Notes: generated from the letters alone by a model not told the origin. DNA of 64,000 nt from Streptomyces humi (GCF_001005085.2 NZ_LBMU02000037.1:182166-246165), one strand, 5' to 3'. Positions 8,111 through 16,463 are shown, numbered from the stretch's first letter. Made by a program: numbers and translations.

Positions 8111-8436
8111 CAGCCTCGACCGCGTTCGTACGCGCCTGCGGGCTGAGCGAGCTGGAGGAGGACACCCCGAAGCGGGTGGAACTCGACGGCACGCCGGTCT
8201 CGGTCGTCAGGACCGGGGGAGAGGTGTTCGCGATCTACGACATCTGCTCCCACGCCAACGTCTCGCTCTCCGAGGGCGAGGTGGAGGACTGCCAGATCGA
8301 GTGCTGGCTGCACGGCTCCAGCTTCGACCTGCGCACCGGCAAGCCGTCCGGCCTCCCGGCCACGCGCCCCGTACCCGTTTACCCCGTAAAGATCGAAGGG
8401 GACGACGTGCTCGTCTCCCTCACCCAGGAGTCCTGA
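8107..8436 (+). CDS. Rieske-type [2Fe-2S] ferredoxin within the suf operon
   Basis: A 109-residue protein made of a single Rieske fold. Cluster ligands are visible as CSH (in YDICSHANVSLSEG) and CWLHG (in IECWLHGSSFDLRTGKPSG), that is C-x-H and C-x2-H. Such proteins are often labelled dioxygenase ferredoxin subunits, but there is no oxygenase here. Position between sufD and sufC, with ATGA overlap upstream and eight bases downstream, argues for a role in Fe-S assembly, perhaps delivering electrons. That role is inference; the gene order is a common actinobacterial arrangement. Confidence 0.88.
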   Translation: MTASTAFVRACGLSELEEDTPKRVELDGTPVSVVRTGGEVFAIYDICSHANVSLSEGEVEDCQIECWLHGSSFDLRTGKPSGLPATRPVPVYPVKIEGDDVLVSLTQES

Positions 8437-8444
8437 GGCAATCC

Positions 8445-9209
8445 ATGGCAACGCTTGAAATCCGAGACCTGCACGTCACCGTCGAGGCCGACAACGCCAC
8501 GAAGGAGATCCTCAAGGGCGTCGACCTCACCGTGAAGCAGGGCGAGACGCACGCCATCATGGGCCCCAACGGCTCCGGCAAGTCGACCCTCGCCTACTCG
8601 CTCGCGGGTCACCCGAAGTACACCATCACCGGCGGCACCGTGCTGCTCGACGGCGAGGACGTCCTGGAGATGTCCGTCGACGAGCGCGCCCGCGCGGGCC
8701 TGTTCCTGGCGATGCAGTACCCGGTCGAGGTCCCCGGCGTCTCGGTCTCCAACTTCCTGCGCACCTCCGCCACCGCCATCCGCGGCGAGGCCCCCAAGCT
8801 GCGCACCTGGGTGAAGGAGGTCAAGGAGGCCATGCAGCGCCTCAACATGGACCCGGCCTTCGCCGAGCGCAACGTGAACGAGGGCTTCTCCGGCGGTGAG
8901 AAGAAGCGTCACGAGATCCTCCAGCTCGAACTGCTCAAGCCGAAGATCGCGATCCTCGACGAGACCGACTCCGGCCTCGATGTCGACGCCCTTCGCATCG
9001 TCTCCGAGGGCGTCAACCGCGTCCGCGAGACCGGCGAGGTCGGCACCCTGCTGATCACGCACTACACGCGCATCCTGCGCTACATCAAGCCCGACCACGT
9101 GCACGTCTTCGCGGGCGGCCGCATCGTCGAGTCCGGCGGCCCCGAGCTCGCGGACAAGCTCGAGAACGAGGGCTACGAGGCATACACGAAGGGTGGCGCA
9201 TCCGAGTGA
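8445..9209 (+). CDS. sufC: Fe-S assembly ATPase SufC
   Basis: A 254-residue ABC-type ATPase starting at ATG 8445. It has Walker A GPNGSGKSTL near residue 40, the SufC-specific signature GFSGGEKKRHE, Walker B AILDETDSGLDVD and a histidine switch in LLITHYTRIL. SufC is soluble and drives conformational change in the SufB-SufD scaffold rather than transport. The eight-base gap to the Rieske gene and the GTGA overlap with sufS indicate one transcript. Confidence 0.97.
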   Translation: MATLEIRDLHVTVEADNATKEILKGVDLTVKQGETHAIMGPNGSGKSTLAYSLAGHPKYTITGGTVLLDGEDVLEMSVDERARAGLFLAMQYPVEVPGVSVSNFLRTSATAIRGEAPKLRTWVKEVKEAMQRLNMDPAFAERNVNEGFSGGEKKRHEILQLELLKPKIAILDETDSGLDVDALRIVSEGVNRVRETGEVGTLLITHYTRILRYIKPDHVHVFAGGRIVESGGPELADKLENEGYEAYTKGGASE

Positions 9210-10462
9210 CACAGCTGCCGGGCCTCCTCGACACCGAGGCGATCCGCAAGGACTTCCCCATCCTGGACCGACAGGTCCACGACGGGCGGAAGCTCGTGTA
9301 CCTGGACAACGCGGCGACCTCGCAGAAGCCGCGCCAGGTGCTGGACGCCCTGAGCGAGTACTACGAGCGCTACAACGCCAACGTCCACCGCGGTGTGCAT
9401 GTGCTCGCCGAGGAGGCCACGGCTCTGTACGAGGGCGCGCGCGACAAGGTCGCCGAGTTCATCAACGCGCCCAGCCGCGACGAGGTGATCTTCACCAAGA
9501 ACGCCTCCGAGTCGCTGAACCTCGTGGCGAACATGCTGGGCTGGGCCGACGAGCCCTACCGGGTGGACCACGAGACCGAGATCGTCATCACGGAGATGGA
9601 GCACCACTCCAACATCGTGCCGTGGCAGCTGCTCGCACAGCGCACGGGCGCGAAGCTGAAGTGGTTCGGCCTCACCGACGACGGCCGGCTCGACCTGTCC
9701 AACATCAACGAGGTCATCACGGAGAAGACGAAGATCGTCTCCTTCGTGCTGGTCTCGAACATCCTGGGCACGGTCAACCCGGTCGAGACGATAATCCGGC
9801 GCGCGCAGGAGGTCGGCGCGCTCGTCTGCATCGACGCCTCCCAGGCCGCCCCCCACATGCCGCTGGACGTACAGGCCCTCCAGGCCGACTTCGTGGCCTT
9901 CACCGGCCACAAGATGTGCGGTCCGACCGGCATCGGCGTCCTGTGGGGCCGCCAGGAGCTCCTGGAGGACCTGCCCCCGTTCCTCGGTGGCGGCGAGATG
10001 ATCGAGACCGTGTCGATGCACTCGTCGACGTACGCCCCGGCGCCGCACAAGTTCGAGGCGGGCACCCCGCCGATCGCGCAGGCGGTCGGCCTCGGCGCGG
10101 CGATCGACTACCTCAACGCCATCGGCATGGACAAGGTCCTCGCCCATGAGCACGCGCTGACGGAGTACGCGGTCAAGCGGCTCGGCGAGGTACCCGACCT
10201 GAGGATCATCGGCCCCACCACGGCCGAGGACCGCGGCGCGGCGATCTCGTTCACGCTCGGGGACATCCACCCGCACGACGTGGGCCAGGTCCTCGACGAG
10301 CAGGGCATCGCGGTCCGGGTCGGCCACCACTGCGCCCGTCCCGTCTGCCTGCGCTACGGAATTCCTGCGACCACGCGAGCGTCGTTCTATCTGTACTCCA
10401 CTCCGGCCGAGATCGACGCTCTGGTCGAGGGCCTGGAGCACGTACGGAACTTCTTCGGCTGA
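9206..10462 (+). CDS. sufS: cysteine desulfurase SufS
   Basis: A 418-residue PLP enzyme that takes sulfur from L-cysteine for cluster building, leaving alanine. The PLP lysine sits in FTGHKMCGPTGIG and the persulfide cysteine in RVGHHCARPVCLRYG, as in group II desulfurases. An N-terminal block LDNAATSQKPRQV and the histidine pair in EMEHHSNIVPW are also present. The GTG start at 9206 overlaps the sufC stop. In this group SufU, encoded next, accepts the sulfur. Confidence 0.97.
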   Translation: MTQLPGLLDTEAIRKDFPILDRQVHDGRKLVYLDNAATSQKPRQVLDALSEYYERYNANVHRGVHVLAEEATALYEGARDKVAEFINAPSRDEVIFTKNASESLNLVANMLGWADEPYRVDHETEIVITEMEHHSNIVPWQLLAQRTGAKLKWFGLTDDGRLDLSNINEVITEKTKIVSFVLVSNILGTVNPVETIIRRAQEVGALVCIDASQAAPHMPLDVQALQADFVAFTGHKMCGPTGIGVLWGRQELLEDLPPFLGGGEMIETVSMHSSTYAPAPHKFEAGTPPIAQAVGLGAAIDYLNAIGMDKVLAHEHALTEYAVKRLGEVPDLRIIGPTTAEDRGAAISFTLGDIHPHDVGQVLDEQGIAVRVGHHCARPVCLRYGIPATTRASFYLYSTPAEIDALVEGLEHVRNFFG

Positions 10463-10480
10463 AGGGCGTGAGCTGAGACC

Positions 10481-10951
10481 GTGAAGCTGGATTCGATGTA
10501 CCAGGAAGTCATCCTGGACCACTACAAGAACCCGCACGGGCGTGGTCTGAGGGATGGCGACGCCGAGGTGCACCACGTGAACCCGACGTGCGGCGACGAG
10601 ATCACCCTCCGAGTGAAGTACGACGGCACGACGATCGAGGACGTCTCCTACGAGGGCCAGGGCTGCTCGATCAGCCAGGCGTCCGCCTCCGTCCTCAACG
10701 AGCTCCTCGTCGGCAAGGACCTCGCCGACGCGCGGAAGATCCAGGAGACCTTCCTGGAGCTGATGCAGTCCAAGGGCAGGCTGGAGCCCGACGACGCGAT
10801 GGAGGACGTCCTGGAGGACGCGGTCGCGTTCGCCGGTGTCTCCAAATACCCCGCCCGGGTCAAGTGCGCCCTCCTGAGCTGGATGGCGTGGAAGGACGCG
10901 ACGGCCCAGGCGCTGGGTGGCGCGGCCGACGCCGAAAGGAAGACGGCATGA
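10481..10951 (+). CDS. sufU: sulfur-transfer protein SufU
   Basis: A 156-residue IscU-fold protein with the SufU ligand set: Cys in HVNPTCGDEI, Cys in YEGQGCSISQAS and Cys in RVKCALLSW, plus the nearby Asp of CGDE. It has the 18-20 residue insertion between the second and third Cys that distinguishes SufU from IscU. SufU is a zinc-dependent sulfurtransferase that relieves SufS of its persulfide. It starts at GTG 10481, 18 bp after sufS, and overlaps the next gene. Confidence 0.95.
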   Translation: MKLDSMYQEVILDHYKNPHGRGLRDGDAEVHHVNPTCGDEITLRVKYDGTTIEDVSYEGQGCSISQASASVLNELLVGKDLADARKIQETFLELMQSKGRLEPDDAMEDVLEDAVAFAGVSKYPARVKCALLSWMAWKDATAQALGGAADAERKTA

Positions 10952-11280
10952 GCGAGACCGCTGAGATGAAGCCGGCCTCGGAGGAAGAACTCCGCGAGGC
11001 GCTGTACGACGTCGTCGACCCCGAGCTGGGCATCGACGTCGTCAACCTCGGGCTGATCTACGGCATCCACATCGACGACGCGAACATCGCGACGATCGAC
11101 ATGACCCTGACCTCGGCGGCCTGTCCGCTGACCGATGTCATCGAGGACCAGGCCAAGTCCGCCACGGACGGCATCGTCAACGAACTGCGCATCAACTGGG
11201 TCTGGATGCCCCCGTGGGGCCCCGACAAGATCACCGACGACGGCCGTGAGCAGCTGCGGGCGCTCGGGTTCAACGTCTGA
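10948..11280 (+). CDS. SufT-like MIP18/DUF59 family protein
   Basis: A 110-residue protein from the ATG at 10948 with the DUF59 core: YDVVDPELGIDVVNLGLIYGI, then TLTSAACPLTDVIEDQ with the conserved Cys, and a final NWVWMPPWGPDKIT. Members of this family, called SufT in suf operons, help late steps of Fe-S maturation or cluster transfer. It is the last gene of the operon, overlapping sufU by four bases and followed directly by a strong terminator. Confidence 0.92.
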   Translation: MSETAEMKPASEEELREALYDVVDPELGIDVVNLGLIYGIHIDDANIATIDMTLTSAACPLTDVIEDQAKSATDGIVNELRINWVWMPPWGPDKITDDGREQLRALGFNV

Positions 11281-11287
11281 GACCGGA

Positions 11288-11333
11288 CACGCGGAAGCGG
11301 CGGCACCTTTCCCGGTGCCGCCGCTTCCGCGTG
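11288..11333. terminator. suf operon terminator hairpin
   Basis: A perfect 20-bp stem (11288-11307 paired with 11314-11333) around the six-base loop TTTCCC begins seven bases after the last suf stop codon. It ends eight bases before the stop of the convergent gene, so it probably serves both strands. Confidence 0.9.
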
Positions 11334-11340
11334 CGGGGGT

Positions 11341-12228
11341 TCAGGCCAGCGGGTCCACCAGGCGGAACGCGGAGTCCGCGCGGTAGAGGTCGCTGTTCTG
11401 GTACGGGTCCAGTTTCAGCTGGAAGTTCTGGTGGCGCAGATAGCGGCCCGGGTAGTTCACCGACTCCAGCATGACCGCGCCGGAGTAGGACGAGGTGCGG
11501 GCGCAGAAGGTGGCGTCCTGCTCGAAGAGGGCCGAGCCGTCGTCGCTCATGGCGCGCAGGACGAAGTTGCGGTGCCGCAGGTACCTGCCGTCGGCCGTTT
11601 CGAACGAGTAGCAGTAGCTGTTCGCCAGGCCCTTGACCACGGTGAACGAGGAGTCCGCGAGGGACTCGGAGCCGCGCGGCGCGTCCAGCTTCACGAAGCC
11701 GTCGCTGACGTGCCAGTAGCGGTCCGGGTAGTTGACCGAGCGGACCGACCTGCGGTCGGTACCGGACTGCGGTGCCGAACCCCCGGAACCGCTCGAACCT
11801 CCGGAGCCGCCCGAGCTGCCGGAACCTCCCCCGGTCGCCGCGGACTTGGAGGGTTTCGCGGCGGACGGCGAGGACGTGGGGCCGTCGGTGGCGTGCTGCG
11901 CGCCGGTGGCGGTGGCGGACGGGTCCGCGGCCGCGGCGGCCGACGACATGCCCGAGGTGCCCTTGGGCTGGCCGGCCGAGGCCGTCGGCGAGGCGAAGGA
12001 GAGCAGGCCGGGGCCGTTGTCGGTGGCCGCGTCGGTGGCCGGGGGAGTCGACGCCCGGTCAGGAGCGTTGTGGCTGACGGCTACCGCCGTGGCACAGGCG
12101 ACGATCGTGGCGATCGCCAGCGTGCCGGCCAGCCAGAGTCTTCGGGTCCCGGGAGCCCGGGAGGTGTCGGGGACCCAGCCGTTCTCCCACTGGGGGTGCG
12201 GCGGGGGCTGGGGGGTGGTTTCTGGCAT
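11341..12228 (-). CDS. membrane-anchored protein with AbfB (CBM42-like) carbohydrate-binding domain
   Basis: A 295-residue protein starting at ATG 12228 (MPETTPQPPP), eight codons inside the longest frame, because GGAGGA sits seven bases upstream. The order is a proline-rich cytoplasmic tail, one membrane segment (residues ~32-52), a long Ser/Ala/Gly linker to ~155 with a run of GGSGGSSGSGG, then an AbfB beta-trefoil with repeated blocks SVNYPDRYWHV, ETADGRYLRHRNFVL and SVNYPGRYLRHQNFQL. AbfB domains bind arabinofuranose side chains. No catalytic domain is present, so it may display a sugar-binding module on the cell surface. Confidence 0.82.
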   Translation of the reverse strand: MPETTPQPPPHPQWENGWVPDTSRAPGTRRLWLAGTLAIATIVACATAVAVSHNAPDRASTPPATDAATDNGPGLLSFASPTASAGQPKGTSGMSSAAAAADPSATATGAQHATDGPTSSPSAAKPSKSAATGGGSGSSGGSGGSSGSGGSAPQSGTDRRSVRSVNYPDRYWHVSDGFVKLDAPRGSESLADSSFTVVKGLANSYCYSFETADGRYLRHRNFVLRAMSDDGSALFEQDATFCARTSSYSGAVMLESVNYPGRYLRHQNFQLKLDPYQNSDLYRADSAFRLVDPLA

Positions 12229-12495
12229 GCGCGTTTCCTCCAGCGGCGCCATTGCAGCGGCAGCCGGGGGTGTGAGAGTGAGGTGAGTGAAGTGTGAAGC
12301 GGTCGATCACAGAGGTGCACACACTAGTGGAGCGACGGGACTGCGGGGAGTCGTTTCAGCTAGCGGTTTCTGTGAGCATTAAACATCTTCGGGCGGCGTG
12401 AGGGGAGTCCGTGGCGTGCTCGTCCTTGGCCCCAACTACGTGCCACCTGAACCTACTTGGGCGCCGGACGGGTTTGCCGGCGGCTTCGCGCCAGC
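12229..12495. other. divergent intergenic region, AbfB protein / SMR efflux gene
   Basis: No gene is seen in this part of the 309-bp divergent gap. It is less GC-rich around 12360-12395 (GAGCATTAAACATCTTC), where a promoter for the minus-strand AbfB gene may lie. The right end leads into the palindromic operator of the efflux genes. Confidence 0.5.
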
Positions 12496-12519
12496 CGTTG
12501 TGTACGACCGTACACAACG
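12496..12519. promoter_or_regulatory. 24-bp palindromic operator of the SMR/TetR operon
   Basis: Two perfect 11-bp arms, CGTTGTGTACG and CGTACACAACG, flank the dinucleotide AC. Two further CGTACAC copies follow at 12523-12529 and 12531-12537. The dyad lies just upstream of the likely -10 element, so a bound repressor would block the promoter. The obvious candidate is the TetR-type regulator encoded second in the operon. Confidence 0.8.
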
Positions 12520-12524
12520 TTGCG

Positions 12525-12538
12525 TACACTCGTACACA
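12525..12538 (+). promoter_or_regulatory. -10 element of a likely leaderless promoter
   Basis: TACACT (12525-12530) fits TANNNT and ends seven bases before the ATG at 12538. There is no Shine-Dalgarno sequence. Transcription probably starts at the A of the start codon. Confidence 0.6.
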
Positions 12539-12858
12539 TGGGATATCTGACGCTCGCCGGCGCCATAGCCGCCGAGGTCGCCGCCACGACGGCGATGAAG
12601 TACAGCGACGGCTTCAGCAGGCTCTGGCCGACGCTGCTGACGGCGCTGGGATACGTCCTCTCCTTCCTGCTGCTGGCCCAGACGCTGAAGACCGTGTCGA
12701 TCGGCACGGCGTACGCGATCTGGGCCGGGGTCGGGACCGCGACCATCGCCGTGCTCGGCCTGATGCTGTTCGGTGAGGGCCTGTCCCTGCTCAAGGTGGC
12801 GGGGATCGTGCTGATCGTCGGGGGAGTGGTGGTCCTGAACCTGGGAGGCGCGCACTGA
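12538..12858 (+). CDS. small multidrug resistance (SMR/EmrE-type) efflux protein
   Basis: A 106-residue protein with four membrane helices, the standard SMR size. The first helix carries the essential glutamate in GAIAAEVAATTAMKYS (Glu14 region). GTAYAIWAGVGTATIAVLG is the conserved SMR block with the AYAIWAG motif, and the last helix is IVLIVGGVVVLNL. The family exports cationic drugs or guanidinium compounds by proton exchange as a dimer. It is co-transcribed with the overlapping TetR gene (TGATG). Confidence 0.92.
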   Translation: MGYLTLAGAIAAEVAATTAMKYSDGFSRLWPTLLTALGYVLSFLLLAQTLKTVSIGTAYAIWAGVGTATIAVLGLMLFGEGLSLLKVAGIVLIVGGVVVLNLGGAH

Positions 12859-13400
12859 TGCCCCGCCGTTACGACCCCGAACGCCGGCAGCGGATCATCG
12901 AGGCGGCGATCCGCGTGGTCGGGGAGAAAGGGCTTGCTGGTCTGAGCCACCGTTCCGTCGCCGCCGCGGCGGACGTACCGCTCGGCTCCACGACGTACCA
13001 CTTCAAGACCCTCGACGAGCTGATGGTCGCCGCGCTGCGCCAGGCCAGCGAGGGATTCGCCAAGGTGATCGCCTCGCGAGGCGGACTGGAGGACGCCCGG
13101 ACCGACCTGGCGACGGAACTGGCCGCCTGGATGGGCGAATGGCTGGCAGGCGACCGCACGGGGGTGGAGCTGGAGTACGAGCTCTACCTGGCCGCGCTCC
13201 GCCGTCCCGCCCTGCGCCCGGTCGCCGCCGAATGGGCCGACGACGTGGCCCGCCGGCTCGCCCACCGCACCGACCCGGTCACGGCACGCGCGCTGGTCGC
13301 CCTGATGGACGGCATCTGCCTGCAAGTGCTGCTGACGGGGGCGGAGTACGACGAGGCCTACGCGCGGGAGATGCTGAGGCGGGTCGCCGGGGGAGGATGA
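12858..13400 (+). CDS. TetR family regulator of the SMR efflux gene
   Basis: A 180-residue protein with an N-terminal TetR helix-turn-helix: RQRIIEAAIRVVGEKGLAGLSHRSVAAAADVPLGSTTYHF at residues 10-50. The remaining two thirds is helical and probably binds the inducer. The ATG overlaps the stop of the SMR gene by one base. The most likely target is the 24-bp palindrome upstream of the operon, making a classic drug-responsive repressor-pump pair. Inducer unknown. Confidence 0.9.
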   Translation: MPRRYDPERRQRIIEAAIRVVGEKGLAGLSHRSVAAAADVPLGSTTYHFKTLDELMVAALRQASEGFAKVIASRGGLEDARTDLATELAAWMGEWLAGDRTGVELEYELYLAALRRPALRPVAAEWADDVARRLAHRTDPVTARALVALMDGICLQVLLTGAEYDEAYAREMLRRVAGGG

Positions 13401-13615
13401 CGACGCCGATCCGGGAGGCCGACGGGGGCCGGGGTCGCCGCTGGGGGTGGCCGGGACAGCCGAGGGGGCGGCCGGGGCCGCCGCTGGTGTGGCCGGGGTG
13501 CCGGGCTCGCCGAGAGGGTGGCCGGGGAGAGGGGGGAGGCCGGTCGGGGGATGGGGAGGGCGGTGTCCGATACCGGCTCGTGAGACGCGGTTCGCCCTGG
13601 ACGCCCTGCTCACGT

Positions 13616-13629
13616 TAGGTTTCTGTGCA
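13616..13629 (+). promoter_or_regulatory. -10 element of a likely leaderless dapD promoter
   Basis: TAGGTT (13616-13621) ends seven bases before the ATG, with no ribosome-binding site; TTCGCC at 13591-13596 is a possible -35. The preceding 13401-13590 is GC-rich with short GGCCGGGG-type repeats and no gene. Confidence 0.55.
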
Positions 13630-14615
13630 TGACCGACACGAACGTTCGCACCACCGGCGCCGTGGCCGCCGGCCTCGCCACCATCGCCGCCGACGGCACC
13701 GTTCTCGACACCTGGTTCCCGGCCCCCGAACTGGTCGCCGAGCCCGGTCCGGCCGGTACCGAGACGCTCTCCGTCGAGCGGGCCGTGGAACTCCTCGGCG
13801 AGGGCGCGGCCAAGGCGATCGGCCCGGACGTCCGCCGCAACGTCGAGGTCGTCGCGGTCCGCACGGTCATCGCATCGATCGACGAGAAGCCGCTCGACGC
13901 GCACGACGTCTACCTGCGCCTGCACCTACTCTCGCACCGCTTGGTCAAGCCGCACGGCCTGAGCCTGGAGGGCCAGTTCGGCTTCCTCGCCAACGTCGCC
14001 TGGACCTCGCTCGGCCCGGTCGCCGTCGACGAGGTCGAGCAGGTCCGGCTGAACGCCCGCGCCGAGGGCCTGCACCTCCAGGTGACCTCGGTCGACAAGT
14101 TCCCGCGGATGACCGACTACGTCGTCCCCAAGGGCGTGCGCATCGCCGACGCCGACCGGGTCCGCCTCGGCGCGCACCTCTCCGAGGGCACGACCGTCAT
14201 GCACGAGGGCTTCGTCAACTTCAACGCCGGCACGCTCGGCACCTCGATGGTCGAGGGCCGTATCTCGGCCGGTGTCGTGGTCGGGAACGGCTCGGACATC
14301 GGCGGCGGCGCCTCCACCATGGGCACGCTGTCCGGCGGCGGCAACGTCATCATCTCCATCGGCGAGCGCTGCCTGATCGGCGCCGAGGCGGGTGTCGGCA
14401 TCGCGCTCGGCGACGAGTGCGTGGTCGAGGCGGGCCTGTACGTCACCGCGGGCACCCGCGTCACCATGCCCGACGGCCAGATCGTCAAGGCCCGCGAGCT
14501 CAACGGCGCCTCCAACATCCTCTTCCGCCGCAACTCGGTCTCCGGCGCGGTCGAGGCCCGCCCGAACAACGCGGTCTGGGGCGGCCTGAACGAGATCCTG
14601 CACAGCCACAACTGA
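13629..14615 (+). CDS. dapD: 2,3,4,5-tetrahydropyridine-2,6-dicarboxylate N-succinyltransferase
   Basis: At 328 residues this matches actinobacterial DapD. The C-terminal half is a left-handed beta-helix of hexapeptide repeats (GAHLSEGTTVMHEGFVNFNAGTLG, GVVVGNGSDIGGGASTMGTLSGGGNVIISIGERCLIGAEAGVGIALGDECVVEAG), with the acyltransferase catalytic Glu region EGRIS. The enzyme adds succinyl from succinyl-CoA to tetrahydrodipicolinate in the diaminopimelate/lysine pathway in the cytoplasm. A dapA-type gene lies about 4 kb downstream on the other strand, so two steps of the pathway are encoded close together though not as an operon. Confidence 0.94.
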   Translation: MTDTNVRTTGAVAAGLATIAADGTVLDTWFPAPELVAEPGPAGTETLSVERAVELLGEGAAKAIGPDVRRNVEVVAVRTVIASIDEKPLDAHDVYLRLHLLSHRLVKPHGLSLEGQFGFLANVAWTSLGPVAVDEVEQVRLNARAEGLHLQVTSVDKFPRMTDYVVPKGVRIADADRVRLGAHLSEGTTVMHEGFVNFNAGTLGTSMVEGRISAGVVVGNGSDIGGGASTMGTLSGGGNVIISIGERCLIGAEAGVGIALGDECVVEAGLYVTAGTRVTMPDGQIVKARELNGASNILFRRNSVSGAVEARPNNAVWGGLNEILHSHN

Positions 14616-14715
14616 TCACCGGCGGCCGTGACCCGCGGCCGCCGCACCGATCAACGCCCTGACCCGCTGCCGAACTGTCGGCACCGGTCGGCACCTGTCG
14701 ACGCTGGTGACCATT

Positions 14716-14757
14716 GAGCGCCCTTCCACGGCCCGAGGACGGCCCGGGAGGGCGCTC
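14716..14757. terminator. hairpin downstream of dapD
   Basis: GAGCGCCCT (14716-14724) pairs perfectly with AGGGCGCTC (14749-14757) around a 24-base GC-rich loop that can fold further. It lies between dapD and a convergent small gene. Confidence 0.55.
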
Positions 14758-14807
14758 GCGCGTGAGCACCGCAGCCACGCCCACCTGGACGGCGGACCGG
14801 TTGGAGA

Positions 14808-15242
14808 TCAACGAGGGCCAGTCAGGACCCTGATCGCGAAGGGCCGGTGCGAGGAATCGTTCTGCTCGGCCTCATAGCCGAGGACTTTGAGCATGCATAC
14901 GATCGCTTCCGCTGTCCGTTCGTGTACGTCGACCGAAGCTTGGATCACCGGGTCGCGGGTCCGGCCCTGCCGCAGGGCGGCCTCGCGCACGGACTGCCGC
15001 ACGGCAGGGTGGAGCTCCCAGGTGAGCCAGAGACCGCCCAGTTCGTCGTCGACCTGGTCCAGGTCGATCTCCAGCCCGCCGGGCGCCGTTTGCCGGTCTG
15101 GTTCCTCCCCGACGTCACGAACGACGAGTCCGGACCGGGACAGGTCTGCTTTCACTGCCGTGGCGAGCCGTCGGAGGCGATCGATCTCGTCGGCGCCTGG
15201 CGACCTCTGTCCGGACTCGTTCTCTCCGTTCACGACGTGCAC
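14808..15242 (-). CDS. conserved hypothetical protein
   Basis: I do not recognise the family. From a GTG at 15242 (another at 15233 is possible) the product is 144 residues. The N-terminal half is charged and probably helical (DEIDRLRRLATAVKADLSRSGL). A middle stretch LGGLWLTWELHPAVRQSVREAALRQGRTRDPVIQASVDVHERTAEAIVCMLKVLGYEA looks like a compact alpha/beta domain. There is no signal peptide or membrane segment. The frame runs further upstream but that part overlaps the next gene in another frame. Its coding status rests on the long GC3-biased frame. Confidence 0.55.
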   Translation of the reverse strand: MHVVNGENESGQRSPGADEIDRLRRLATAVKADLSRSGLVVRDVGEEPDRQTAPGGLEIDLDQVDDELGGLWLTWELHPAVRQSVREAALRQGRTRDPVIQASVDVHERTAEAIVCMLKVLGYEAEQNDSSHRPFAIRVLTGPR

Positions 15243-15373
15243 GGTACAGCGCGGGCGGCGGAACGACTGTGCGCGGCAGGTGCCGTGGGGCGAGTGAGAG
15301 GATCGGCGGCCGTGCAGCTCCGCACCTGACGGGTTCGGTGCGGCAGGCGGTGGGTGGTTCTGTGTGGGCTGTG

Positions 15374-15871
15374 TCAGACACTGCACCGGCAGTAGAGGTG
15401 TGCCCCCGTGGTTCGGGCTCGGGAGGCCAGGGCGGTGAAGACGGTGATGGTGTTCTCGGCGGTGAGGCGGTCCGGGAAGTCGACCTCCTCGATCTCGTAC
15501 CATCGGGCCGCCACCACGGGGACGGCGTCCTCGGGGAGGCCGGCGAGGATGTCCCGCCAGCGGTCGGGGAGTTGCTGGAGGAGCAGGCCCGTGTCCCAGG
15601 GGGAGTCGGGATCGGCGGTCCCCTCCCGGGGGTACGGGGGTTCGGGCCAGATCAGGTCCGGTGTGTCCTGCTGGGCGGAGAACGGTATGCCCTCGGCGCA
15701 GGCGACCAGTTGTCCCACGACGACGTTCGGGTCCAGGCCCTTCGCGTCGATCCAGTCCGCGCCCGCCTCCTCCAGCGTCGTCCCGCTGAGCCAGTCGCCG
15801 CCGGGGCCGATGGCCTGCTCCACCGCCGTGGCGTGGTCGGTCGCGTGGAAGTAGTCGTACAGCACACCCAT
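15374..15871 (-). CDS. hypothetical protein, possibly DUF1877-like
   Basis: A 165-residue soluble protein starting at ATG 15871 with GGAGG five bases upstream. It begins MGVLYDYFHATDHATAVEQA, is acidic, and contains several Trp (ADWIDAKGLDP, LIWPEPPYP, RWRDILAGLP). Near the end is an alpha/beta segment RLTAENTITVFTALASRART followed by a HLYCRCSV tail with two close cysteines. The pattern faintly recalls the DUF1877 (YfbM) family of single-domain proteins of unknown role, but I could not confirm this. Confidence 0.65.
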   Translation of the reverse strand: MGVLYDYFHATDHATAVEQAIGPGGDWLSGTTLEEAGADWIDAKGLDPNVVVGQLVACAEGIPFSAQQDTPDLIWPEPPYPREGTADPDSPWDTGLLLQQLPDRWRDILAGLPEDAVPVVAARWYEIEEVDFPDRLTAENTITVFTALASRARTTGAHLYCRCSV

Positions 15872-15953
15872 GTCGGCCTCCGTCGGTCACCGGTTCCTCG
15901 TCCCGAGTAGAGCACCCGGCACTGACAACGGCCCCGCCGGCCGCCTCACGCGT

Positions 15954-16463
15954 TCAGGCGTCGTGCGGCAGCGACGCCCTGAACTCCGCGAGCGCGGTGA
16001 AGTCGGGCTCGCGCAGGCCGATCCGGGGGTCCACGTGGTGCAGCAGGGCCGCCCCGGGATGGTGGGCGCGGACGTACAGCGTGTCCGCGGGCCTCTGCTC
16101 GTCGTCCACCCAGGCGAAGGGCCGGCCCCGGGCGTACCCCACGATCGCCTCCGTCTTCCAGTGCACCCCGTCCGGCCGCTCCGCCGGCAGCCCCCGGCCG
16201 AAGTCGACGTACGGGAGTTCGGGCAGGCCGAGGACCGGGGCGATCCAGCGGTTGGCCTCGGCCATCCAGGTGGTCGCCCAGCACAGCTCGTAGCCGAGGG
16301 CGAGCAGCGCCGGACCGTGGTCCGGGTTCAGCCAGACCCGCAGGGGACGGCCGGGGCGTACGGTCGCCCGGATCGTCGTACAGCCGGGCGGGCGCCGTTC
16401 CGGCTTGGCCGCGTACGGGTTGAGGGGGCCGTCGACGTCCAGGAACAGCAGCGGGCGGCTCAT
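15954..16463 (-). CDS. HAD-like phosphohydrolase-type protein
   Basis: A 169-residue protein starting at ATG 16463 (MSRPLLFLDVDGPLNPY); the longer frame to 16544 adds residues with no sign of selection. LFLDVDGPLNP is HAD motif I with the nucleophile Asp and the DxD pair. ELCWATTWMAEANRW fits motif II (Thr) and FAWVDDEQ supplies the acidic pair of motif IV. The lysine of motif III may be in VHWKTEAIV. Similar small actinobacterial proteins are annotated as hypothetical HAD hydrolases; the substrate is unknown. Confidence 0.75.
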   Translation of the reverse strand: MSRPLLFLDVDGPLNPYAAKPERRPPGCTTIRATVRPGRPLRVWLNPDHGPALLALGYELCWATTWMAEANRWIAPVLGLPELPYVDFGRGLPAERPDGVHWKTEAIVGYARGRPFAWVDDEQRPADTLYVRAHHPGAALLHHVDPRIGLREPDFTALAEFRASLPHDA

